Of a stretch of DNA of 64,000 bases, positions 54,213-62,180 are shown one piece after another; position 1 is the first letter of the stretch; the number at the start of each line of letters is the position of its first letter. The stretch covers positions 4,537 through 68,536 of the forward strand of contig CAWFXV010000017.1 in the NCBI GenBank assembly GCA_963819885.1, read 5' to 3'. Position numbers and translations under genes: made by a program. Under the pieces are notes generated by a model that saw only the letters and a program-made list of their open reading frames with translations, was not told where the DNA came from and did no database searches. The DNA is from JACVRX01 sp963819885. GTDB lineage: Bacteria > Actinomycetota > Actinomycetes > Jiangellales > Jiangellaceae.

Positions 54213-55217
54213 TCACGGCACCGGCGCCGGCGGCGGGTAGTGCACGCCGAGCTGCCGCAACGCACGGTCGAGAACGCGCATGACTGCCACGGTGTCGCCG
54301 AGTGGCATTGCCTCGCTCTCGGTCCGACCGTCTCGCAGACATTCGTGTACGGCCCGCAGCATCGGCACGTATCCCCCGCCCTCGTGTTCTCGCTCATGGA
54401 CCTGCACGGAGCCGTCGGCACCGGTGTGCACCAGCCGGGTCGGATGGTGGAACCGCGGCGACAGGTTCAGCCGTCCCCTAGTTCCGATCACCGTGGCCGC
54501 GCCCGCAGAGCGGGCCAGGAATGATATGTCGAGCAAAGCGCGGGATCCGCCGTTCCAGCCCAACAGCAGGCCCGCCTCTGCGTCCACACCCTCCGGGCTC
54601 AGCGAACCGTGTGCCTCCACCGTTTCGGGCTCCCCCAGCACCATCTGCGCGAACGCAACAGGGTAGACGCCGAGGTCGAGCATTGCTCCGCCGCCGAGTG
54701 CCGGATCCCACAGCCGGTGCCGCGGATCACGTGGGGCGACGATACCCAGATCCGCGACGACGGTGCGCACCTCCCCGATGCCACCGTCGGCGATGATTTC
54801 GCGCGTTCTCGAGATCAGCGGGACGAACCGGGTCCACATCGCCTCCATGCAGAAGATCCGCCGATCGCGGGCACGCTGCACGAGCTTCTCGGTGTCGCTG
54901 AGCGATGCGGTGAATGCCTTCTCGCAGAGGACTGCCCGCCCGACGTCGAGAGCCGCACCCACGATCGGCGCGTGCTGCGCATGCGGGGTGGCGACGTACA
55001 CGATGTCGACTGCATCGTCGGAAAGAAGCTCTTCGACCGAATCGTAGACACGCTCGACGCCGAACTCGGCGGCGAATGCCTGCGCACGCTGCGCTGAGCG
55101 CGAGCTGACGGCGGTCAGCCGGGCGTCCTCCACCAGGCTGAGTTCACCGGCCATGGTGCGCGCGATGCCGCCGGTCGACACGATTCCCCACCGGATCGGA
55201 TCGAGGGCGCCCGTCAT
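54213..55217 (-). CDS. Gfo/Idh/MocA-family oxidoreductase
   Basis: A 334-residue NAD(P)-dependent sugar-type oxidoreductase: Rossmann start IRWGIVSTGGIARTMAGE, YVATPHAQHAPIVGAALDVGRAVLCEKAFTAS (the EKP-like motif reads EKA, so the usual Pro is missing), MEAMWTRFVP, GGAMLDLGVYPVAFAQMVLG. Substrate unknown, sugars or inositols being usual. It is embedded between arc (36-base gap) and dop (46-base gap) on the same strand. ATG 55217 is clear. Confidence 0.85.
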   Translation of the reverse strand: MTGALDPIRWGIVSTGGIARTMAGELSLVEDARLTAVSSRSAQRAQAFAAEFGVERVYDSVEELLSDDAVDIVYVATPHAQHAPIVGAALDVGRAVLCEKAFTASLSDTEKLVQRARDRRIFCMEAMWTRFVPLISRTREIIADGGIGEVRTVVADLGIVAPRDPRHRLWDPALGGGAMLDLGVYPVAFAQMVLGEPETVEAHGSLSPEGVDAEAGLLLGWNGGSRALLDISFLARSAGAATVIGTRGRLNLSPRFHHPTRLVHTGADGSVQVHEREHEGGGYVPMLRAVHECLRDGRTESEAMPLGDTVAVMRVLDRALRQLGVHYPPPAPVP

Positions 55218-55252
55218 CGGCCGACCGTGTGATCTGGCATCTGGTGGGCGCG

Positions 55253-57022
55253 CTACAAGTACTGGCCAGTGTTGGCGACGGTGTCGATCGACCGGCCGGC
55301 CTGGACACCTTCCTTGCCGGACACCAGCGTGCGGATGAAGACGATGCGCTCGCCCTTCTTGCCAGAGATGCGGGCCCAGTCGTCCGGGTTGGTGGTGTTG
55401 GGCAGGTCTTCGTTCTCCTTGAACTCGTCCAGGCACGCCGTGAGCACGTGCTGGACCCGGATGCCCTTGACGCCGGTCTCGAGAAAGTCCTTGATCGCCA
55501 TCTTCTTGGCCCGGTCGACGATGTTCTGGATCATGGCGCCGGAGTTGAAGTCGCGGAAGTAGAGGACTTCCTTGTCGCCGTTGGCGTAGGTGACCTCCAG
55601 GAACCTGTTCTCCTCGATCTCGGAATACATCCGCTCCACGGCCCGCTGGATCATTCCCTCGACGGTGGCATCCGCAGACCGCTGGTTCTCCCGCAGGTCG
55701 TCGGCGTTGAGCGGCAGATCGGCCCTCAGGTACTTGCTGAAGATATCGCGCGCGGCCTCGGCGTCGGGGCGTTCGATCTTGATCTTCACGTCCAGCCGGC
55801 CGGGCCGCAGGATCGCCGGATCGATCATGTCCTCGCGGTTGGAAGCGCCGATCACGATCACGTTCTCGAGGCTCTCCACGCCGTCGATCTCGGACAGCAG
55901 CTGCGGCACGATGGTGTTCTCCACGTCACTGGAGACACCCGATCCGCGGGTGCGGAACAGCGAGTCCATCTCGTCGAAGAAGACGATGACGGGAGTTCCC
56001 TCGCCGGCCTTCTCCCTGGCTCGCTGGAACACCAGCCGGATGTGCCGCTCGGTTTCACCCACGTACTTGTTCAGCAGTTCCGGACCCTTGATGTTGAGAA
56101 AGTAGGACTTCTCCTCCCGCTTTCCGGTGCGCGCCGCGACCTTCTTCGCCAGCGAGTTCGCGACGGCCTTGGCGATCAGTGTCTTGCCGCAGCCGGGCGG
56201 TCCATAGAGCAGCACGCCCTTGGGCGGCCGGAGCTGATGCTCCCGAAACAGGTCGGCATGCATGTACGGCAGCTCGATGGCGTCCCGGATCTGTTCGATC
56301 TGGCGGGAAAGTCCGCCGATGTCGGCGTAGTCGATGTCGGGGACCTCTTCGAGGATGAGCTCCTCGACTTCGCTCTTGGGAATTCGTTCGTAGACGAAGC
56401 CCGACCTGGGCTCCATGAGCAACGAATCGCCGGCCCGCATGACCGAGTCCTTGAGGGGGGTGGCGATGCGGACGACGCGCTCGTCGTCGGTGTGGCCGAT
56501 CACCAGAGCCCGATCGCCATCGGTCAGCACCTCCTTGAGCATCACCACTTCGCCGATCTGCTCGTATTCCATCGCTCGCACGACGTTGAGCGCCTCGTTG
56601 AGCATGACCTCCTGACCCGCTCGGAGTTCGTCGGTCTCGACGTCCGGACTGACGGCCACGCGGAGCTTCCGGCCGCCGGTGAAGACGTCGACCGTGCCGT
56701 CCTCGTAACGCGACAGGTAGATCCCGAACCCAGCCGGTGGCTGGGCGAGCCGGTCGATCTCCTCTTTGAGGGCCACGATCTGGTCCCGGGCTTCTCGCAG
56801 CGTCGACGCCAGCCGGTCGTTCTGGGCCGTGACGGTGGCGAGTTGAGCCTCGGTGTCGGCCAGCCGGTCCTCGAGCACCCGGGTCTGCCGTGGGGAGTCG
56901 GCCAGCCGCCGTCGCAGCGCGGCCACCTCCTGCTCCAGGAAGGAGATCTGGGCCGAGTGGTCGCTGGATTCGCGCGCAGCGTCGCGACGCGGGCGGTCAG
57001 TGCTGCCGTCATGGGTCGGCAC
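55253..57022 (-). CDS. arc: Proteasomal AAA ATPase Arc/Mpa
   Basis: A 589-residue unfoldase. An N-terminal coiled coil (about 20-75, AQISFLEQEVAALRRRL...) binds Pup; two OB-type domains follow (FGIYLSRYEDGTVDVFTGGRKLRV and on). The AAA domain has Walker A GPPGCGKT, Walker B IVFFDEMDSLF and an Arg-finger region ILRPGRLD. The C-terminus GQYL has the penultimate Tyr that docks into and opens the 20S core. I prefer GTG 57022 (GGTGAGG upstream); GTG 57031 is an alternative. Confidence 0.95.
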   Translation of the reverse strand: MPTHDGSTDRPRRDAARESSDHSAQISFLEQEVAALRRRLADSPRQTRVLEDRLADTEAQLATVTAQNDRLASTLREARDQIVALKEEIDRLAQPPAGFGIYLSRYEDGTVDVFTGGRKLRVAVSPDVETDELRAGQEVMLNEALNVVRAMEYEQIGEVVMLKEVLTDGDRALVIGHTDDERVVRIATPLKDSVMRAGDSLLMEPRSGFVYERIPKSEVEELILEEVPDIDYADIGGLSRQIEQIRDAIELPYMHADLFREHQLRPPKGVLLYGPPGCGKTLIAKAVANSLAKKVAARTGKREEKSYFLNIKGPELLNKYVGETERHIRLVFQRAREKAGEGTPVIVFFDEMDSLFRTRGSGVSSDVENTIVPQLLSEIDGVESLENVIVIGASNREDMIDPAILRPGRLDVKIKIERPDAEAARDIFSKYLRADLPLNADDLRENQRSADATVEGMIQRAVERMYSEIEENRFLEVTYANGDKEVLYFRDFNSGAMIQNIVDRAKKMAIKDFLETGVKGIRVQHVLTACLDEFKENEDLPNTTNPDDWARISGKKGERIVFIRTLVSGKEGVQAGRSIDTVANTGQYL

Positions 57023-57099
57023 GGTCCTCACCCCCTGCGGAGCGTCGTCTTGTCTCGACCCTACCTGCGGTAGACGAGTTGACCAGACTCTTCTTGCCC

Positions 57100-57966
57100 T
57101 CAGTCGTGGGCGGCTGGCGCTGGCCGGCGCCGGCGCGCGGGAGCGACCGTCCCAGGTGCCAACCGCCGGGAAGTCACCAGGAACCCCGTATGCCCGATCA
57201 TCCGATGATCCGGCCGCACCGCGAGCCCCTCCACATGCCAGGTCCGGATCATCGACTCCCAGGACGCCGGCTCGGTGAACCCGCCGTGCGTGCGGATCGT
57301 CTCGACAGTGCGGGCCAGTTGAGTAGTCGTAGCGACGTAACAACAGAGCACCCCGCCGGCCACCAGCACGTCTGCAATGGCGTCGACGCACTCCCAGGGC
57401 GCCAGCATGTCCAGGACGACCCGGTCGGCCGGCGCGTCCTCGTCCAACGACTCGACGAGGTCGCCGACCACCAGGCGCCAGGCAGGATGCGGCTCGCCAA
57501 AGAAGCGCTCGACGTTGGCAGCGGCGATCCTGGCGAAATCTGAGCGGCGCTCGTACGAATGCACCCGGCCGTGCAGGCCGACCGCCCGCAGCAACGACAT
57601 CGTGAGTGCACCCGAACCAACGCCAGCCTCGATCACTCGTGCACCCGGGAAGACGTCGGCCATCGCGACGATCTGCGCAGCATCCTTCGGGTACACGACA
57701 GCGGCGCCTCTTGGCATCGACAAGACATAGTCGGCCAGCAACGGCCGGAGGGCGAGGTAGGCGATACCTCCGGTCGACGACACGACCGTGCCCTCCGGCG
57801 CGCCGATCAACGCATCGTGCGGGAAGGACCCCTGGTGAGTGTGGAACTCCTTGCCGGGCTCGAGCGTGATGGTGTGGTGCCGGCCCTTCGGGTCGGTCAG
57901 CTGCACCTGCTCGCCGGATCTCATCGGCCCGGTGCGGCGCGCGGGAACCTCGCTCCGATCGATCAC
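57100..57966 (-). CDS. trmI: tRNA (adenine-58-N1)-methyltransferase TrmI
   Basis: A 288-residue class I SAM methyltransferase with an N-terminal beta domain (GEQVQLTDPKGRHHTITLEPGKEFHTHQG) and SAM motif VIEAGVGSGALTMSLLRAVG, then YERRSDFARIAAANVERFFG and VVLDMLAPWECVDA. It modifies A57/A58 in the T-loop of tRNA. It regularly stands just upstream of arc in actinobacteria, as here. Basic Arg/Pro tail of ~20 residues. Confidence 0.9.
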   Translation of the reverse strand: MIDRSEVPARRTGPMRSGEQVQLTDPKGRHHTITLEPGKEFHTHQGSFPHDALIGAPEGTVVSSTGGIAYLALRPLLADYVLSMPRGAAVVYPKDAAQIVAMADVFPGARVIEAGVGSGALTMSLLRAVGLHGRVHSYERRSDFARIAAANVERFFGEPHPAWRLVVGDLVESLDEDAPADRVVLDMLAPWECVDAIADVLVAGGVLCCYVATTTQLARTVETIRTHGGFTEPASWESMIRTWHVEGLAVRPDHRMIGHTGFLVTSRRLAPGTVAPARRRRPAPAAHD

Positions 57967-57985
57967 GGCATGCAGGTTAGAGCGC

Positions 57986-59092
57986 TCAGGCCTTGGCGAG
58001 TGTGTCGTCGACGTCCACGGTCGCGAGCACTCCGTAGATGCCGCCGTCGCGATCGAGGACGAGGTACTCCGAGGCCGGCGTTTCCTGCATCCGGCGCAGC
58101 AGCTCTTCTCCCCCGATGTCGACGGGGAGCACGAGCCCGGCCTGCAGCGAGCGCGCGACCTGACCGACGGGAACCCACGGCCGGCGATCGGTTGGGGTCG
58201 CCACGACCGACGCCTCGCTCACCAGGCCGGTCGGTCGGCCCGACGAGTCGACCACGACGAGCGCGCGAACACCCTGGCCCTGAGCTTGGCGCAAGGCCTC
58301 GGCGAGCGGAACATCCGGTGCTACTGGAGCGGCCCGCCGGGTCATCTGCTCGAGATCGAGGCGAGGCAAGCGGCTGCGTACCCGCCCCACCGCGAGCGCC
58401 TGGGCCGCCCCAGTCCACAGCAGCACAGCCACCAGGCCCGACCAGATGATCCCGATGAACGACGGTCTGCCGCCGGTGAGGATGAATGGCACGAGCACGA
58501 CCAGGACGGCGAGCACCTGACCGGCCCGGGCGGCGACCACCGTACCGGTGTGCTCCCTTCCCGTCACACGCCAGACGGCGGCACGCAACATGTGTCCGCC
58601 GTCGAGTGGCAGCGCAGGCAACAGGTTGAAAACACCGACGAGCAAGTTGGCGCCCGCGAGCTCGAGCAACAGGAATTGGGCGACTGGCTGGTCAACCGGC
58701 CTGGACGCGACATACGCCAATCCGGCGGCCGCCAGCGAAACCAGCGGTCCGGCCACCGACACCACGAGATCACGCCCGGGAGTCGGCGCGTTTCGTTCGA
58801 TCTCGGTGTAGCCACCCAGGAAGTGCAAGGTGATGCCGCGGACCGGCAGGCCCAGCGCGCGAGCGGTGAGCGCATGACTGATCTCGTGAATCAGGACCGA
58901 CAGGTAGAGGAGCACCGCGAACGTCAGCGCGATGGCATAGGCCCCCGATCCGAATTCGGGTAGCTGTCGCCTGACGACGGGGGCAAAGGCCACGGTGATG
59001 ACCGCAGCGACAAGGAACCACGTTGGGCTGACGTGTACTGGGATTCCGGCGATCTTGCCCATCGACATCCGCCGGTCCCCACCGTTGCTCAC
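57986..59092 (-). CDS. M50 site-2 protease family metalloprotease with CBS domains
   Basis: A 368-residue membrane peptidase with about six helices. Zinc motif HEISH in LSVLIHEISHALTARALGLPV, and the third ligand in NLLPALPLDGGHMLRA. Two C-terminal CBS domains (from about residue 250: ALRQAQGQGVRALVVVDSSGRP and LLRRMQETPASEYLVLDRDGG) may bind adenine nucleotides. It cleaves substrates within the membrane; targets unknown. GTG 59092 is preferred; ATG codons at 59068 and 59062 are alternatives. Confidence 0.85.
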   Translation of the reverse strand: MSNGGDRRMSMGKIAGIPVHVSPTWFLVAAVITVAFAPVVRRQLPEFGSGAYAIALTFAVLLYLSVLIHEISHALTARALGLPVRGITLHFLGGYTEIERNAPTPGRDLVVSVAGPLVSLAAAGLAYVASRPVDQPVAQFLLLELAGANLLVGVFNLLPALPLDGGHMLRAAVWRVTGREHTGTVVAARAGQVLAVLVVLVPFILTGGRPSFIGIIWSGLVAVLLWTGAAQALAVGRVRSRLPRLDLEQMTRRAAPVAPDVPLAEALRQAQGQGVRALVVVDSSGRPTGLVSEASVVATPTDRRPWVPVGQVARSLQAGLVLPVDIGGEELLRRMQETPASEYLVLDRDGGIYGVLATVDVDDTLAKA

Positions 59093-59118
59093 ATCAGCCA
59101 GGCTAAGCCACTCGAGGG

Positions 59119-59362
59119 GTCGCACTCTGACCCGAGTCGAGCGGGGGGCCAGCCGGCATCGATCCCTTGCTCGCGCTCGTCGTTGTTCTGGTCAGATTGG
59201 TCGCACTCGGACCCTGGCTCGTTCCTCGCTCGGGCCCTCGTTGCTCCGGTTGGATGGTCGCACTCGGACCCTGGCTCGTTCCTCGCTCGGGCCCTCGTTG
59301 CTCCGGTTGGATGGTCGCACTCGGACCCTCGCTCGTTCCTCGCTCGGGCCCTCGTTGCTCCG
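59119..59362. repeat. 57-bp tandem repeat (three good copies plus a degenerate one)
   Basis: Units start at 59199, 59256 and 59313 with GGTCGCACTCGGACCCT and run to CTCCGG. The first two are identical over 57 bases; the third differs at one base and stops after about 50. A degenerate copy starts at 59119 (GGTCGCACTCTGACCCGAG). They fill most of the gap between the divergent M50 and RecB-type genes. A single further copy is at 35481-35530. There are no spacers, so not CRISPR. Confidence 0.9.
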
Positions 59363-59415
59363 GCGCGACGTGTGTCGGAACCGCAATGTCGGTCCGCTCA
59401 CCTACAGTCGCCAGC

Positions 59416-60375
59416 ATGAGCACCTTGGCGGCAGCACCCATCGCCGGGCCGGTACCCGAATCGGCCGAGCGCGGCGCTACCGCTGGCCAGGCTGCCGCGG
59501 CCGCGGTCGCTGCCTCCGGGCCGTCGCTTTCCCCGTCCCGCGCCGCCGACTTCATGACCTGCCCGCTGCTGTTCCGGTTCCGGACCGTCGACCGGTTGCC
59601 GGAGCCGCCCAGCCACGCCGCGACTCGGGGGACGCTTGTGCACGCGGTGCTGGAGCGACTGTTCGATCTGCCGGCCGAGCAACGCACGCCGGAGCAGGCT
59701 CGAGCGCTGGTCGGACCGCAGTGGGAACTGTTGCTCGAGACAGAACCCGAAGTCGCCACGTTGTTCTCCGCGGACAACGAGGCTGCACTGGCCGAGTGGC
59801 TGGCTGGAGCCGAAGAACTGGTGACGCGGTACTTCGGTCTGGAAGATCCGCGCAGGCTCGAGCCGGCCGACCGGGAGCTCTACGTCGAGACAACGCTGGA
59901 CTCAGGGCTGCACTTGCGCGGTTACGTCGACCGGCTCGATCGCGCCGCCGGCTCGGGCGAGCTGCGAGTTGTCGACTACAAGACCGGCAATGCCCCGCCG
60001 GCGGGCTTCGAACAGCGCGCGATGTTCCAGATGCGGTTCTACGCGCTGGTGCTGTGGCGGATCTACGAACAGGTGCCCCGCCTCCTGCAACTGATCTATC
60101 TGGGCAGCGGCGAGGTGCTTCGCTACCAGCCCGACGAAGCTGACCTGGTGGCCACCGAGCGCAAGCTCGCGGCCCTGTGGCGGGCCATCGAGCGCGCCGG
60201 GCGCATCGGCGACTGGCGTCCTAGCCCAGGTCCGATGTGCTCTTGGTGTGCCCACCAGGAGTTGTGCCCGGCGTTCGGCGGCACACCCCCGCCGCTTCCC
60301 CCGACCGAACCGGCGCCCGAACTGGCCGCCGTGGACGAGGCGCCCTCGCCGCGGACGACACCGGTCGACGTGTGA
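59416..60375 (+). CDS. RecB-family PD-(D/E)XK nuclease with Fe-S-type cysteines
   Basis: A 319-residue single-domain nuclease: SPSRAADFMTCPLLFRFRTVDRLPE, GTLVHAVLERLF (first His), GYVDRLDRA, catalytic VVDYKTG. Four cysteines (TCPLL; MCSWCAHQELC) match the 4Fe-4S set of AddB/Cas4/RecB-like nucleases. It probably acts in DNA repair; no cas genes are near. ATG 59416 chosen; the open frame upstream runs through the tandem repeat and encodes only repeats of VALGPWLVPRSGPRCSG, so it is rejected. Confidence 0.88.
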   Translation: MSTLAAAPIAGPVPESAERGATAGQAAAAAVAASGPSLSPSRAADFMTCPLLFRFRTVDRLPEPPSHAATRGTLVHAVLERLFDLPAEQRTPEQARALVGPQWELLLETEPEVATLFSADNEAALAEWLAGAEELVTRYFGLEDPRRLEPADRELYVETTLDSGLHLRGYVDRLDRAAGSGELRVVDYKTGNAPPAGFEQRAMFQMRFYALVLWRIYEQVPRLLQLIYLGSGEVLRYQPDEADLVATERKLAALWRAIERAGRIGDWRPSPGPMCSWCAHQELCPAFGGTPPPLPPTEPAPELAAVDEAPSPRTTPVDV

Positions 60376-60385
60376 TATAGCCGGC

Positions 60386-61249
60386 CTAGAGCGCTCGCTC
60401 GAAAGCCAGTGCGGCGCCGCGCCACCAATTCGGGTCTGCCCATGGCCCGCCCGGGCGCTCCTCGACGACGCCGTCGACTTCGACATCTGTTTGCTCGTTG
60501 AAGAAGCAGACCAGATCCCGCACTGGTTCGGCATCACGGCGCGGCTCCCGATAGGTCCAGACGAAGTTCTCCTTCAGCCCGCCCGCGGTCCGGGCCGAGA
60601 AATACGACGCGTACCCCTTGTAGGCGCAGACGGTCTGCATTTCACTTGGCTCGAGGTCGACCTGGACGTCCTCGCGCGGCATGTACCACCTCGCTGGAAG
60701 GCCAGTCTCGAAGATCACCACCGGCCGACTTGTCTCGGCCAACACTTCGCCATCGAGCAGGACGCGGACGTGCCGGGAACTGGGAACGGCATCGACCCGG
60801 TGATAAGGGTCGCGGGCATGTGCCAGTGCTTGCATGTCCTCTTCCAGCCACCGATCCATGATCCGCCAGTAGAACGCGATGTATGGGCTCAGGTCGGGAG
60901 CCGTCTCGCCGTCGGATTCAAATCCCCAGCCCGCTCTCTTCACACGGCGCTCACCGGCGACCAGGTCGAAGAAGTGGGCAGTCCCCTTGCCCGCGGTGAA
61001 CTTCGTGTGCCCATTCGGAGTCAGCAGCTCCGTGCGGACGTCGTCTCGGGGAAAGTAGTACCGCGGTAGCTGGCCATGTTCAAAGAACAGCATCGGCCGG
61101 CCGCTGTCGACCACGACTTCGTCGCCGATGATGCCCCTGATCCGCCGCGGCGACGGCTCCAGATACCGCCACTCGTCGGGCTGCAAGGCGAGATTCGACA
61201 CTCCCCACGGCTCGTGGCCGAATGGTCCAGTTCCCATGGTGAGCGACAT
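60386..61249 (-). CDS. DUF427 double-domain protein
   Basis: A 287-residue protein with two copies of the DUF427 beta-barrel: VDSGRPMLFFEHGQLPRYYFPRDDVRTELL...HTKFTAGKGTAHFFDLVAGERRV and LAETSRPVVIFETGLPARWYMPREDVQVDLE...QTVCAYKGYASYFSARTAGG. The function of the family is not known. ATG 61249 is chosen; codons 15 bases upstream and 12 downstream are alternatives. Convergent with the RecB-type gene (10-base gap). Confidence 0.83.
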   Translation of the reverse strand: MSLTMGTGPFGHEPWGVSNLALQPDEWRYLEPSPRRIRGIIGDEVVVDSGRPMLFFEHGQLPRYYFPRDDVRTELLTPNGHTKFTAGKGTAHFFDLVAGERRVKRAGWGFESDGETAPDLSPYIAFYWRIMDRWLEEDMQALAHARDPYHRVDAVPSSRHVRVLLDGEVLAETSRPVVIFETGLPARWYMPREDVQVDLEPSEMQTVCAYKGYASYFSARTAGGLKENFVWTYREPRRDAEPVRDLVCFFNEQTDVEVDGVVEERPGGPWADPNWWRGAALAFERAL

Positions 61250-61359
61250 CAGCGGCTGCTCCAATCGACAATCGACGAGACGCAGGTATAAGGCTTCGCT
61301 TCACTTCGCCATTCCGCGACGACGAATCAGGATGCGCATCGGCCGATGGCTGGGTTTCA

Positions 61360-62109
61360 ATGCCGACCGTGGAGATTGTCACGATCGCTTCTCGGCCCGA
61401 TCTGACCGATCTGCTCTGGAAGTTCTCCCACGCATGGCCCGCGTTCATGTACGAAGACCCGACCGGGGCTCTCTACTACGCCGACGCACCGAGCTCCTAC
61501 GCCGAGTTCGTCATGCTGGCCATCGACGACCAGGGTGCGCCGATTGCTCGGTTGTTCAGCGTTCCCCTCAGCTGGGACGGGGATCCGGCACGAGGTCTTC
61601 CCCTCGGCGGATGGGACTGGGCCATCCGCACCGCTCACGAGACCCGCACCTCAGGCGCTCCACTGAATCTGGTGTCCGCCCTCGAGATCACAATCCAGCC
61701 CCACCGGCGCGGTGCTGGACTTTCGGCGACTCTGCTGGCCGCCATGTGCCGCAACGTTGCCCGCCTCGGGTTCACCGACCTCGTCGCCCCGGTGCGACCC
61801 AACGCCAAAGAGGACCCAGCCGAACCGATGGCCTCGTATGCCCTGCGGACGCGCGATGACGGCCTACCGGTTGATCCTTGGCTGCGTGTGCACGTGCGCG
61901 CCGGCGGTCGGATTCTCAATGTCGCCCCGATGTCGATGACCATTCCGGGCACGCTGAAGCAATGGCGGGAGTGGACCGGCCTACCGTTCGACACCTCCGG
62001 ACCGGTGCACGTCCCCGGAGCCCTGGTTCCGGTGATGTGCTCGGCCGAACACGACGTCGCCATTTATGTCGAGCCGAACGTCTGGGTGCACCATTACCTG
62101 GGCCGCTGA
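61360..62109 (+). CDS. GNAT-like acetyltransferase
   Basis: A 249-residue protein with a single GNAT core in the middle: LEITIQPHRRGAGLSATLLAAMCRNVARLGF (motif A around residue 110) then LVAPVRPNAKEDPAEPMASYALRTRDDGLPVDPWLRVHVRAGG. The N-terminal 80 and C-terminal 50 residues are conserved extensions of an actinobacterial subgroup. Substrate unknown. Start is ATG 61360. Confidence 0.75.
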   Translation: MPTVEIVTIASRPDLTDLLWKFSHAWPAFMYEDPTGALYYADAPSSYAEFVMLAIDDQGAPIARLFSVPLSWDGDPARGLPLGGWDWAIRTAHETRTSGAPLNLVSALEITIQPHRRGAGLSATLLAAMCRNVARLGFTDLVAPVRPNAKEDPAEPMASYALRTRDDGLPVDPWLRVHVRAGGRILNVAPMSMTIPGTLKQWREWTGLPFDTSGPVHVPGALVPVMCSAEHDVAIYVEPNVWVHHYLGR

Positions 62110-62180
62110 ACCGGCAAGTGGGTCCGTTCGGCACATCGCCGCACTCGGCCGGGACGATACATCGCCGCGGGCTTCTGGAG

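Noticed and set aside
55229..57073. A 614-codon open frame antisense to arc
   Set aside because: The minus strand encodes a complete Arc/Mpa with all AAA motifs; the plus frame is its shadow.
59119..59362. Tandem repeats as a CRISPR array
   Set aside because: Units are directly adjacent without unique spacers and no cas genes are near; the Cas4-like cysteines in the RecB-type nuclease are shared by many non-CRISPR enzymes.
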